NCBI GenBank assembly: GCA_964353185.1
Contig: CAYGUV010000005.1
Location: 1 to 64,000 of the forward strand
Reading direction: 5' to 3'
Source: GCA-2708415 sp964353185
GTDB taxonomy: Bacteria; Pseudomonadota; Alphaproteobacteria; Micavibrionales; Micavibrionaceae
DNA length: 64,000 nucleotides
A program made the translations under genes and the position numbers. This document shows, in pieces, positions 15,727 through 25,149 of this stretch. The notes beneath the pieces are model-generated. The model saw only the letters and a list, made by a program, of their open reading frames with translations. It was not told the DNA's origin and ran no database searches. Position 1 is the stretch's first letter; the number at the start of each line of letters is the position of its first letter.

Positions 15727-16959
15727 ATGGCACAAAAACGTAAGGTAAAAGAAAATAAGCGTTTTATTTTGTCTCGACAAAAACGGGATAATTCTTATGT
15801 TTATTTTCTGAAAGATAAAGACGATAAAGATCGACCAGAAGAAGAAGTTTACACTTTAATCGGGGATCAAATCTCTTACAATTTTGGCAATGACAAAATA
15901 CCAACCATTCTTCTTGATGGTTTTAAAGAAGTTCCTTCATCAGCAATGAGTGAATTAGGCTTTGGTTTTAAAAACAAAGCTATTAACAATTTCTTCAAAT
16001 ATAAGTTTGATAAGAAAAAAACAATCACCATTACAAGTAAAACGCAAACTAGAGAGAGCGGTAACGCTTTAATAATAAATATTGAAGATTTAGAAGAGTT
16101 GGCGACGGCTCTGAATCAGGAACAAAGAGCCTGTGAGGATACAAAGCGATTGCTTATTAAGAACTTTTTGGTAAAAAGCTTTCCCTCTTTAAACTACGCA
16201 ATTAAGGAAACAAATAATAATAAAGACCTCATCCTTCGTAACTTGAACAAAAAGCTAATTGAGCAGTTAAATGCGGATGATGTTGAAGCGTTTGGTAAGT
16301 TTTACGTTGAGGCCGCGCAGAAATATAAGCGCGATGACCTTGTACGCAGAATGTTGCTTGATCTGCAAAGAAGCGCACAGCTTCTCACTTTGCAGGAAGT
16401 GGTCAAGAAATACGAATTATTGTTGGCCTCAAACCCATTGGAAGCCAAATGGCAAGAATTCTTTGATGAACACATCACGCTTTTTGATAATCGCTATATC
16501 AAAAAGCTGAATTACAAAAATATTGCAACAGGCATTACGAAATACCCTGATTTGGTTTTGGTTGATATATATGGATACATTGATTTTTACGAGTTAAAGC
16601 GCAGCAGTACGCCACTTTTAAAATATGATGAAAGTCATAAAACCTATTATTGGTCAAAAGACATGGCGATGGTCATTTCTCAAGCTTCAGATTATTTGCA
16701 AAAAGCAAAAGAAAACGCTGCTAGCTATGCAAATGCCATTAAAACGGAAACTAGCGTTGAAGGCGAAAAAGGACTTGAAATTAATATTGTGAATCCAAGA
16801 GCGATCATTGTTGCGGGACAGTCTAGCGATCTAACAAATGACAAGATGCGCCATCAATATAAAACCCTGCGCGAAGGACTAAAGGATATAGAGTTCCTTC
16901 TTTATGATGAGCTATTAGTTCGCCTTCAAAATCTTCTGGCAAATGTGAGGGTGAAATAA
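15727..16959 (+). CDS. sduA: Shedu-type anti-phage nuclease (SduA-like, DUF4263)
   Basis: 410 aa from ATG 15727. The N-terminal about 220 residues are variable and basic. The C-terminal Shedu domain shows WQEFFDEHITLF, then YPDLVLVDIYGYIDFYELKR, a PD-(D/E)xK nuclease site with Asp275 and Glu289-x-Lys291. YYWSKDMAMVISQASDYL follows, the block typical of DUF4263. Shedu proteins normally work alone as nickases against phage. Here the gene is inserted between hsdM and hsdS, abutting its neighbours, so it probably shares expression with, and perhaps acts with, the restriction complex. Confidence 0.82.
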   Translation: MAQKRKVKENKRFILSRQKRDNSYVYFLKDKDDKDRPEEEVYTLIGDQISYNFGNDKIPTILLDGFKEVPSSAMSELGFGFKNKAINNFFKYKFDKKKTITITSKTQTRESGNALIINIEDLEELATALNQEQRACEDTKRLLIKNFLVKSFPSLNYAIKETNNNKDLILRNLNKKLIEQLNADDVEAFGKFYVEAAQKYKRDDLVRRMLLDLQRSAQLLTLQEVVKKYELLLASNPLEAKWQEFFDEHITLFDNRYIKKLNYKNIATGITKYPDLVLVDIYGYIDFYELKRSSTPLLKYDESHKTYYWSKDMAMVISQASDYLQKAKENAASYANAIKTETSVEGEKGLEINIVNPRAIIVAGQSSDLTNDKMRHQYKTLREGLKDIEFLLYDELLVRLQNLLANVRVK

Positions 16960-17901
16960 ATGGAGACCGTAACAACTGATCCAATAAAGTTTCATATTCA
17001 TTATGATGTTGAAGATCACTTTATTCCAATGAGTGATTTTCTGACAGCTTCCAATTCAGCTCTAAAAATTATTGATGATTTAAATAAACAGGTTCTTGGC
17101 GGACAATTGCGCTATCAACTTGTTGTTATCCCCCCCAAAGAAGGAACATTTTTAAAAACGGTAGGATTTGTCGCAGTTACACTTGTTGCTAATGCCGTGG
17201 TTGTTCCTATAACGTCTGATTATGTTTTGGGTGCTTTTGAAGGAATTGCAGAGCATAAACCTGCTGATTACGGCAAGGATCATGGTAGGGCTTTAAGAGA
17301 TTTAACGGCTGGTTTTTTCTCTAAAGAAGTAGATGAGCTTGAAAAATGCATTCCACATGAATTGAATTTAGACCGCGCTTTTAAAGCTAAAACGGATTTT
17401 TATATGTCGTGTCAGACCAATGACGATATTAAAGGAATAGGCTTTGATAATACGCGCAACTTTCCAATACGACATGTTGATTTCAAACGTCATATGTCGA
17501 AAGACAGAACGCGCCCGCTAGATTCCGATTTTGTTTTGTACGATGCAATCCTAACTTCACCTGTTACAGAAGATAAAAACTTCCAGTGGTATTTCGAAGA
17601 TACAGTAACAGGGCAAAAAATATCGGCACATATGCGCGATGACGCTTTTAAAAAAGGCGTTTTGAGCGGAAAATACCCAATAAAACAAAGCAAAAAAAGT
17701 GATGTTTTGAAAATATTGGTTGAGTATAAAAAACAAGAGGTAAACGGCGAAATTAAGAATAAAGAAACCTGTGTTGAGACTGTTTATAGTTTTAACGAAA
17801 AAACAATAACTCCTATTCCCGATAATCTGCCAAAAGGAACACGCTTTAACATTAAAGAAGAAGCCCCAATGGAAAAAATATGGAAGGCTTCAAATGAGTA
17901 A
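16960..17901 (+). CDS. Hypothetical protein of the defence operon
   Basis: 313 aa; its ATG directly follows the Shedu stop, and its end overlaps hsdS by 8 bp (ATGAGTAA). A GAGGGTG sequence serves as ribosome-binding site. The N-terminal part reads FHIHYDVEDHFIPMSDFLTA, followed by a segment around LKTVGFVAVTLVANAVVVPI that is hydrophobic enough for one membrane helix or a buried strand. The C-terminal half is beta-rich and charged. I recognise no enzymatic motif. Conserved tight spacing makes it a likely partner of the Shedu-like protein or a regulator of the complex. Confidence 0.7.
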   Translation: METVTTDPIKFHIHYDVEDHFIPMSDFLTASNSALKIIDDLNKQVLGGQLRYQLVVIPPKEGTFLKTVGFVAVTLVANAVVVPITSDYVLGAFEGIAEHKPADYGKDHGRALRDLTAGFFSKEVDELEKCIPHELNLDRAFKAKTDFYMSCQTNDDIKGIGFDNTRNFPIRHVDFKRHMSKDRTRPLDSDFVLYDAILTSPVTEDKNFQWYFEDTVTGQKISAHMRDDAFKKGVLSGKYPIKQSKKSDVLKILVEYKKQEVNGEIKNKETCVETVYSFNEKTITPIPDNLPKGTRFNIKEEAPMEKIWKASNE

Positions 17902-19183
17902 GTGGAAGGAAGTAAAAGTATCTGATGTTGTTGAAATCATTGGTGGTGGTACGCCTAAAACAACTAATCCAGAATTCTGGGATGGTAATATTCCGTGGTT
18001 ATCAATCGAAGATTTTAATAATGATGACAGATTTGTTTCAAAAACAGTGAAGACAATTACTGATAAAGGATTAGAACAAAGTTCAACAAAATTATTAAAT
18101 AAGGGCGACTTAATAATTTCTGCGAGAGGTACTGTTGGAAAACTAGCTCAATTAGACAAACCAATGGCATTTAATCAATCTTGCTATGGATTGCGCGGTA
18201 AGTCACAAATAATCAATAACGGATATCTTTACTATGCCCTTAAAACAGCTATATGTTCTTTGCAAAATGCTGGGCATGGCGCTGTTTTTAACACTATAAC
18301 GCGTGATACCTTTGAAATTGTTTCAATTCCTGTTCCTTCTCAGGATGTGCAAGATGAGATTGAAAATATCCTTGGTTCTCTTGACCAAAAGATTGAACTT
18401 AATCAACGGATGAGTGAGACGTTGGAGGGGATGGCGCGGAGCATTTTTAAAAGCTGGTTCGTCGATTTTGACCCCATCCACGCCAAAGCCGAAGGCCGCC
18501 CCCCAACAGGAATGAACAAATCCACCGCCGCTCTTTTTCCTGACAGCTTCAATGATGAGGGAATCCCTGATAGCTGGCAGGAAAAACCACTTTCAGAAAT
18601 TGGGGAAGTGAAGACAGGCAAAACACCACCAACAAAGGATACTAAAAATTACGGTAATGATTTACCATTTATTACTATTCCTGATATGCACGGGAAAATA
18701 TATGTTTTAAATAGCAGTAAATATTTATCAGATATTGGAGAGGCAACGCAAAAAAACAAAACTCTACCAGCTGGAACGATTTGTGTAAGTTGCATTGCTT
18801 CACCAGGTTTGGTTGTTTTAACGCATCAAGAGTGTCAAACAAATCAGCAGATAAATTCAGTCGTACCATTTAAAGAAGGATTTGAAAGTTTTAGATTTTG
18901 GCAAATAAAAGAAGTGTCGGAAGATGTGATTTCAATAGGTAGCGGTGGCTCTGTCTTTCATAATTTAAATAAGTCACAATTTAGTGAATTAAAAGTTATT
19001 GAGCCGTCCTTGGAATTAGCGCAAATATACGAAAATACGGTTTCTTCTTTTATGCTTAAAATTTTAGAAAATGAAAAACAAAATCAAAATCTTGCTTGTT
19101 TACGAGATACAATATTACCCAAACTTATTTCTGGCGACTTACGTGTTGAGGATACTGCCCCCCTTCTAAAGGAGGCGGTATAA
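17894..19183 (+). CDS. hsdS: Type I restriction specificity subunit HsdS
   Basis: 429 aa with the classical two-half layout. Target recognition domain 1 begins WKEVKVSDVVEIIGGGTP, and domain 2 begins SWQEKPLSEIGEVKTGKTPP near residue 223. Each is followed by a conserved spacer helix; the central one reads LGSLDQKIELNQRMSETLE and continues IFKSWFVDFDPI. The subunit decides the bipartite DNA sequence recognised by the M2S and R2M2S complexes. The strong AAGGAGG ribosome-binding site of the reverse transcriptase is embedded in its last codons, and the two genes overlap by one base (TAATG). Confidence 0.95.
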   Translation: MSKWKEVKVSDVVEIIGGGTPKTTNPEFWDGNIPWLSIEDFNNDDRFVSKTVKTITDKGLEQSSTKLLNKGDLIISARGTVGKLAQLDKPMAFNQSCYGLRGKSQIINNGYLYYALKTAICSLQNAGHGAVFNTITRDTFEIVSIPVPSQDVQDEIENILGSLDQKIELNQRMSETLEGMARSIFKSWFVDFDPIHAKAEGRPPTGMNKSTAALFPDSFNDEGIPDSWQEKPLSEIGEVKTGKTPPTKDTKNYGNDLPFITIPDMHGKIYVLNSSKYLSDIGEATQKNKTLPAGTICVSCIASPGLVVLTHQECQTNQQINSVVPFKEGFESFRFWQIKEVSEDVISIGSGGSVFHNLNKSQFSELKVIEPSLELAQIYENTVSSFMLKILENEKQNQNLACLRDTILPKLISGDLRVEDTAPLLKEAV

Positions 19184-20799
19184 TGAATAACTTGTTTGAA
19201 GTGGTTGAAGAGCCAGATAAAGTTCAAAAACTTGAAGAGCCAGAAAAAGGTGAAGAGGTAGAAGTGGCGGAAGTCATTGATGCGGTGATTGATAGCCGTA
19301 GCATTGTTGATATGAGCCATGAAGAGGCTAAAGCCTATTTTTTGAAGGAAGAAAGCTACTGTAGTTTTGATTTACCACCATACTTTAAATTTCAAGAAAT
19401 TCTGTCAGAAGTTGATAAGACTCTATCGGGTAAAAAACTTTCTGAGTTTAAGCAAGGAAATCCAAGAGAGTTTGACGATGTAAATTATAAGGTCTTAAAT
19501 AACAAAGATGGCCGATACGCTTGGCGACCAATTCAATTAATTCATCCTGTGCTATATGTTTCACTAGTGCATAGTTTTACCACGAATGCGAATTGGAAAT
19601 TAATTTGCGATAGATTTAAAGAATTTGCGGATAATCCCAAAATTGAATGTATTAGTTTACCCCGTGAATCTTTGTCTGATAATTCAGATAAAGCAGAGCA
19701 AATAACAAACTGGTGGTTAGAAGTTGAACAAAAATCTATAGAGCTTGCCTTAGATTATGAGTGCTTATCCCATACGGATATTACGGATTGCTATGGTGCC
19801 ATTTATACTCACTCAACCGCTTGGGCTTTGCATGGCAAAGATTGTATGAAGAAACCAGAGAATAGACCAAGAAGAAATCCTACTCTTTTAGGAAACATAG
19901 TTGATGACCATTTACAAGACATGTCCCACGGGCAAACAAATGGCATTCCACAGGGATCAGTGCTTATGGACTTTGTTGCTGAGATGGTTCTTGGATACGC
20001 AGATTTACTGTTATCTAAAGAAATAGAAAAAGCAGAGATTACAGACTATAAAATTATTCGTTATCGTGATGATTATAGAGTTTTTACTAACAATCCCCGT
20101 GATAGTGAAAAGATCATTAAATTTATAACTGAGATTATGATTGGCCTTGGCTTAAAGCTTAGTGCTGAAAAAACTAAAGCAACAACAGAAGTAATTAGAG
20201 ATTCTATCAAAAGTGATAAGCTTTATTGGATGAAACAAAAGCAAAGAGATGGGAGTCTTCAAAAACATTTCCTTATCATTCATGGGCTGGCAAATAAGCA
20301 CCAAAATTCAGGCAGTTTAACGACTGCCCTGAAAGATTATTATGGACGACTTGTAAAACTTAAAAAATTACAAGGTAGCGTAATTCCGCTAATAAGTATT
20401 GCAACTGATATAGCGAATAAAAATCCTCGTACATACTCATATGCAGCGGCAATTATTAGTCTTTTGCTTAAATATGTAAGTCCTGAAGACCAGAAGCGCG
20501 TGATGATTGATAAAATCATTGGAAAATTCAGGAATATTCCAAATACTGGACATCTTTTAATTTGGTTACAGCGTATTACGCTCGGCATAAAAGCTAATTA
20601 TCCATTTGAAGAGCCCTTGTGTGAGCTAGCTGCAGGTAAAGATGTGCAAATTTGGAATAATTCTTGGCTTAAAACTGATATGCAGAATGTAGTATCAGCA
20701 AATAAAATTATTGATATAAATTGTATAAAAGAACTTCCAGAATTCATTACTAAAGAAGAAGTGGCTTTATTTAAAACGGATTTTAATAGCGATGACTAA
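19183..20799 (+). CDS. UG/Abi-like (DRT-type) reverse transcriptase
   Basis: 538 aa. After an acidic N-terminal stretch (residues 9-35) comes an RT palm: motif A HTDITDCYGAIYTHS (197-211), then WALHGK; motif B GIPQGSVLMDF (254-264); motif C YRDD (294-297); motif D LGLKLSAEKTK. The 'TDI.. .YGAIYTHS.. WALHG' pattern is that of abortive-infection and defence RTs, not of group II introns. No maturase or nuclease domain is visible; the last 180 residues are helical. It is wedged between hsdS and hsdR with overlaps at both ends and has no room for a retron ncRNA upstream. Exact UG class not assigned. Confidence 0.88.
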   Translation: MNNLFEVVEEPDKVQKLEEPEKGEEVEVAEVIDAVIDSRSIVDMSHEEAKAYFLKEESYCSFDLPPYFKFQEILSEVDKTLSGKKLSEFKQGNPREFDDVNYKVLNNKDGRYAWRPIQLIHPVLYVSLVHSFTTNANWKLICDRFKEFADNPKIECISLPRESLSDNSDKAEQITNWWLEVEQKSIELALDYECLSHTDITDCYGAIYTHSTAWALHGKDCMKKPENRPRRNPTLLGNIVDDHLQDMSHGQTNGIPQGSVLMDFVAEMVLGYADLLLSKEIEKAEITDYKIIRYRDDYRVFTNNPRDSEKIIKFITEIMIGLGLKLSAEKTKATTEVIRDSIKSDKLYWMKQKQRDGSLQKHFLIIHGLANKHQNSGSLTTALKDYYGRLVKLKKLQGSVIPLISIATDIANKNPRTYSYAAAIISLLLKYVSPEDQKRVMIDKIIGKFRNIPNTGHLLIWLQRITLGIKANYPFEEPLCELAAGKDVQIWNNSWLKTDMQNVVSANKIIDINCIKELPEFITKEEVALFKTDFNSDD

Positions 20800-23700
20800 A
20801 ATAACAGAAAATCATATTGAAGAAGCCGCGTTAGAGTGGCTAGAAGAACTTGGCTTTGAGATAGTTCATGGAACAGTCATTGCGCCAGAGGGAAGCGCAC
20901 CAGAGCGCGAAAGCTACGGCGATGTTGTTTTACGCGGACGTTTGATAAAAGCCTTAACTGATTTAAACCCGACAATTGATGCGGGCTTATTTGATGATGT
21001 TATTCGCAAAGTTGAACAAAGCGAGACGCCATCTCTGATTGAAGAAAACAGAAGGCTTCACGCCCTTATCACCGATGGCGTTGATATAGAGGTCATGCGT
21101 GATGATGGAAGTTTAAGCGGTGAAACGGTTAAGCTTATTGATTTTGAAAATATTGAGGCCAATAATTTTTTAGCCGTTAATCAATTTACAACTATTGAAA
21201 ATGGTCATGACCGCAGGCCAGATATTGTATTGTTCGTAAATGGCTTACCATTGGCGGTGATTGAGCTTAAAAATGCAGGTGATGAACACGCCACGATTGA
21301 TAAAGCCTTTAGTCAGTTGCAAACCTATAAAGAACAAATCCCTAGCCTGTTTAGAACAAATGGCCTGCTTGCGACTTCGGATGGTATGGAAGCACGCATT
21401 GGATCGCTTACGGCCAATAAAGATCGTTTTATGCCTTGGCGAACCACGGATGGAATTAACGTTGCCAAAAAAGGCTTACCTGAAATGGAAGTCCTTATTA
21501 AAGGACTTTTCAACAAATATCATTTTCTTGATCTTATTTCTGGCTTTACTGTTTTTGAAGATGACAGCAAAAAAATCATTAAAAAAATTGCAGGCTATCA
21601 TCAATATTTTGCCGTGAAGAAAGCAGTTGAAAGCACGTTATCCGCTTCAAAATCTGATGGAGATCATAAGGCGGGTGTTATTTGGCATACGCAAGGATCA
21701 GGCAAAAGCCTTTTAATGACGTTCTATGCTGGTCAGGTTGTACGTCATCCAAACATGGAAAACCCAACATTGGTTATTATCACTGATCGCAATGATTTGG
21801 ATGAACAGTTATTTGGGACATTTTCAAATTGTAAGGCTTTGCTACGTCAAACACCGAGGCAAGCAGGCGGACGTGAAAATTTACAAGAGCTATTGGCGGT
21901 TAATTCTGGCGGTATTATTTTCACAACTATTCAGAAATTTTTTCCTGCCAAAGATGAAACAGAAGTTCCGCTATTAACAGATCGTAGCAATGTAATCGTT
22001 ATCGCCGATGAAGCACATAGAACACAATATGGCTTTGGCGCAAAAATTAATAAAGATACAGGCGAAAAGACTTATGGTTTTGCAAAATATTTGCGCGATG
22101 CACTACCAAATGCGTCTTATATCGGATTTACAGGAACGCCAATTGAGAGTACAGATGTAAACACACCTGCTGTTTTTGGTGACTATATTGATGTATATGA
22201 TATTCACCGCGCCGTTGAAGATGAGGCAACGGTTCCAATCTATTATGAAAGCCGTATAGCAAGGCTTGATCTGGATGAAGATGAAAAGCCACGCATTGAT
22301 GCGGAAATTGAAGAATTAACTGAAGGTCAGGAGCAAGATGCTACTGAGAAAGCAAAAGGCAAATGGTCACGAATAGAAGCTTTAGCGGGCTCTGAAAAGC
22401 GTATAAAATTAATTGCAAAAGATATAGTTGAACATTTGGAATCTCGACTTGAAGCGATGCCAGGAAAAGCAATGGCCGTTTGCATGAGCCGTCGTATATG
22501 TGTTGATCTATATAAAGCTATTACTAATCTACGCCCAGATTGGCATAGTGATGATGATAAGCAAGGGGCAATAAAAGTGGTCATGACAGGCAATGCGTCA
22601 GACCCGTTAGATTGGCAGGCGCATGTTGGCAATAAAACGCGGCGTGAAAATTTAGCAAAGCGGGCGCGTGATCCTTCTGATGAATTAAAATTGGTATTGG
22701 TGCGTGACATGTGGCTTACAGGCTTTGATGCCCCTTGTATGCACACAATGTATATTGATAAGCCAATGAAGGGACACGGTTTAATGCAGGCTATAGCGCG
22801 TGTAAACCGTGTTTTTAAAGATAAGCCAGGCGGTTTAATTGTTGATTATATTGGTGTTGCTCAAAATCTTAAAAATGCTTTGCTTGAATATTCTGATAGT
22901 GACCGTTCAAGTACAGGTATTGATGAAGATGAAGTTATTGAAGCTCTTCAAAAATGCTATGAAGTTGTAAAAGATATGTATCATGGCTTTGATTATTCTT
23001 TAGGAATTACAGGAAAACCACAAGAACGGCTACAAACTCTTGCAGGAGCTATGGAATGGATTTTATCTCAACTGCATACTGAGGCTGAAAAGGCTAAAAC
23101 AGAAGAGCAAAAAAAGAAAATTCGTCGTCGTTATAATGATGCAGTCGTTGCCCTTACAAGAGGTTATGCATTGGCTTCGGCAAGTGACTACGCCAAAGAA
23201 GTTAGAGATGAGGTTGGGTTCTTCCAGGCTGTAAAAGCAGCACTGACAAAATCTACAGCATCAGGAACCAAAAAATCGTCTGAAGACATTGAGGCTGGAA
23301 TTCAACAAATTCTAAGTCGTGCAGTTGTATCAACGGAGATTATAGATATTTTAGCTGCATCAGGTATCAAATCTCCTGACATATCGATCCTTTCTGATGA
23401 TTTCTTAGCCGAGCTTAAAAATATGGATCGCAAGAATTTAGCTTTAGAGGCTTTAAAGAAGATTTTGAATGGAGAAATTAAATCATCTAGCCGTAAAAAT
23501 GTGGTTGAATCACGCGCTTTTTCTGAGCGTTTGGAGGATGCCATTAAACGTTATCATAATAATGCGCTTACTACCGCCGAGGTTTTGGAAGAGCTCATTC
23601 GTATAGCAAAGGATATTAAGCAGGCACGACAACGGGGAGAAGAGGAAGGGTTAACGCATGATGAGATAGCTTTTTATGACGCGCTTGCTGAAAATGAGAG

Positions 23701-23947
23701 TGCGCTGGACATCATGGGGGATGATCAGCTTAAGGTAATTGCTCACGAGCTAATGAATTCAGTAAAATCTAATATTTCGGTTGACTGGCAAAAGAGAGAT
23801 AGTGCGCGTGCAAAAATACGAGTATTGGTAAAGCGTGTTTTAAAGAAATATGGTTATCCACCTGATCTTCAAAACGATGCAATTCGAACAGTCATTGAAC
23901 AGGCTGAAATATGGTCAACTGAATGGACTTCATCAGGTAAAAACTAA
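20792..23947 (+). CDS. hsdR: Type I restriction endonuclease subunit HsdR
   Basis: 1051 aa, typical for HsdR. The N-terminal nuclease domain has RRPDIVLFVNG and LAVIELKN (Asp144, Glu158-x-Lys160). The SF2 motor follows: Walker A HTQGSGKS (299-306), DEAH box (406-409), FTGTPIES and, further on, QAIARVNRVFKDKPGG. The C-terminal helical domain would contact HsdM. It translocates and cleaves unmethylated DNA. The start overlaps the reverse transcriptase stop by 8 bp (ATGACTAA), so its translation depends on that gene. Confidence 0.95.
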   Translation: MTKITENHIEEAALEWLEELGFEIVHGTVIAPEGSAPERESYGDVVLRGRLIKALTDLNPTIDAGLFDDVIRKVEQSETPSLIEENRRLHALITDGVDIEVMRDDGSLSGETVKLIDFENIEANNFLAVNQFTTIENGHDRRPDIVLFVNGLPLAVIELKNAGDEHATIDKAFSQLQTYKEQIPSLFRTNGLLATSDGMEARIGSLTANKDRFMPWRTTDGINVAKKGLPEMEVLIKGLFNKYHFLDLISGFTVFEDDSKKIIKKIAGYHQYFAVKKAVESTLSASKSDGDHKAGVIWHTQGSGKSLLMTFYAGQVVRHPNMENPTLVIITDRNDLDEQLFGTFSNCKALLRQTPRQAGGRENLQELLAVNSGGIIFTTIQKFFPAKDETEVPLLTDRSNVIVIADEAHRTQYGFGAKINKDTGEKTYGFAKYLRDALPNASYIGFTGTPIESTDVNTPAVFGDYIDVYDIHRAVEDEATVPIYYESRIARLDLDEDEKPRIDAEIEELTEGQEQDATEKAKGKWSRIEALAGSEKRIKLIAKDIVEHLESRLEAMPGKAMAVCMSRRICVDLYKAITNLRPDWHSDDDKQGAIKVVMTGNASDPLDWQAHVGNKTRRENLAKRARDPSDELKLVLVRDMWLTGFDAPCMHTMYIDKPMKGHGLMQAIARVNRVFKDKPGGLIVDYIGVAQNLKNALLEYSDSDRSSTGIDEDEVIEALQKCYEVVKDMYHGFDYSLGITGKPQERLQTLAGAMEWILSQLHTEAEKAKTEEQKKKIRRRYNDAVVALTRGYALASASDYAKEVRDEVGFFQAVKAALTKSTASGTKKSSEDIEAGIQQILSRAVVSTEIIDILAASGIKSPDISILSDDFLAELKNMDRKNLALEALKKILNGEIKSSSRKNVVESRAFSERLEDAIKRYHNNALTTAEVLEELIRIAKDIKQARQRGEEEGLTHDEIAFYDALAENESALDIMGDDQLKVIAHELMNSVKSNISVDWQKRDSARAKIRVLVKRVLKKYGYPPDLQNDAIRTVIEQAEIWSTEWTSSGKN

Positions 23948-23966
23948 TTTTGGTAGGGAATAAATT

Positions 23967-25127
23967 ATGTATCAAATTAACAAAGATAAAAATCGTATAA
24001 CGCAGTTAAAAACTAGAAAATTTTCAGATTTAGGGTTTACTGAGCGCCATCATTTGCAAGAGTGGATTGCTAACTGCCCAGATTGCTTAGGTGAAGAGCT
24101 TTTAATAATTCAAAAAGAGTTTGATGGATTTGATGAAACAAGGGAGAGACTTGATCTTCTTGCGTTAGATAAGGATGGAAATATTGTTGTAATTGAAAAT
24201 AAGTTGGATGATTCAGGCAGAGATGTTGTTTGGCAAGTTTTGAAATATGCCTCTTATTGCTCAAGCCTTACTAAACAGAACATTATTGAGATATTTCAAA
24301 ACCATATAAACAAAACCGATAGAGAAAAAGACGCACGTGAAGAACTTTGTAATTTTCTTGAAACGCCTGATTTGGACGAAGTTGTCTTTAATAGTGGGAA
24401 TCAACAACGTCTTATGATGGTAGCAGCTAATTTCAGAAAAGAAGTTACAAGTACGGCACTATGGTTGTTGGGGTACGGCATTAATATCCAATGCATGAAA
24501 GTTACGCCTTACAGCTATGAAAATGAATTGTTCCTAAATGTTGAGCAAATTGTTCCAACGCCAGAAACGAAAGAGCTAATGGTTAGTATGTCTGTTAAGG
24601 AAGCAGAAGAGAAGTCTACAGAAGTTGAGAAAAAACATCGGCATAGTATCCGTTCTAGATTTTGGGAACAGGCTCTTGAGGCTATGCGAGAAAGTTCTTG
24701 TGATTTATATGCTAATATTAACGCGTCCAAAGACCACTGGTTAAGTGCTGGGTCAGGTGTTCGTGGTGTGCCTTACAGCATTATTTTTTGTAAAAATGAA
24801 GCGCGTGTTGAGTTGAGTATATCTCGTGCCGAAGCCATTGAAAATAAATTCATCTTTGACAAGCTTTTTGAACAAAAAGAAAGAATAGAGAATGCTTTTG
24901 CAAAAGAGCTAATCTGGGAGCGATTAGATAACAAAAAAGCGTCACGGATAAAGTTTAGCGCACCCTTTGAAAGCTATAATGAGGAAAACTGGCCTGAAAT
25001 TATCAATTGGCTTGTAAATAATATGATTAAGTTTGAAGCTGCTATGCAAGAGCCTTTAGCAGAAGTTAATGATCAATTAAAACGATGGCTACAATCTGAG
25101 GCGTTAAATCTTGAAGCCGCTGAATAA
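23967..25127 (+). CDS. DUF4268/NucS-like PD-(D/E)xK protein
   Basis: 386 aa, 19 bp after hsdR with GGTAGGGA upstream, so probably the last gene of the operon. The N-terminal domain holds ERLDLLALDKDGNIVVIENK (Asp63, Glu77-x-Lys79), the signature of NucS-like PD-(D/E)xK nucleases, followed by WQVLKYASYCSSL. The C-terminal half (about 220-380, RFWEQALEAM and HWLSAGSGVRGVPYS) corresponds to the DUF4268 domain. Such proteins are common in defence islands. A DNA nuclease role is likely but unproven. Confidence 0.75.
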   Translation: MYQINKDKNRITQLKTRKFSDLGFTERHHLQEWIANCPDCLGEELLIIQKEFDGFDETRERLDLLALDKDGNIVVIENKLDDSGRDVVWQVLKYASYCSSLTKQNIIEIFQNHINKTDREKDAREELCNFLETPDLDEVVFNSGNQQRLMMVAANFRKEVTSTALWLLGYGINIQCMKVTPYSYENELFLNVEQIVPTPETKELMVSMSVKEAEEKSTEVEKKHRHSIRSRFWEQALEAMRESSCDLYANINASKDHWLSAGSGVRGVPYSIIFCKNEARVELSISRAEAIENKFIFDKLFEQKERIENAFAKELIWERLDNKKASRIKFSAPFESYNEENWPEIINWLVNNMIKFEAAMQEPLAEVNDQLKRWLQSEALNLEAAE

Positions 25128-25149
25128 GAGCATTAAGAAATTTAAGTGT

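Noticed and set aside
17894..20799. Retron or diversity-generating retroelement around the reverse transcriptase
   Set aside because: The upstream sequence is hsdS coding with a one-base overlap and leaves no ncRNA space. I saw no template/variable repeat pair, and the motif set is of the Abi type.
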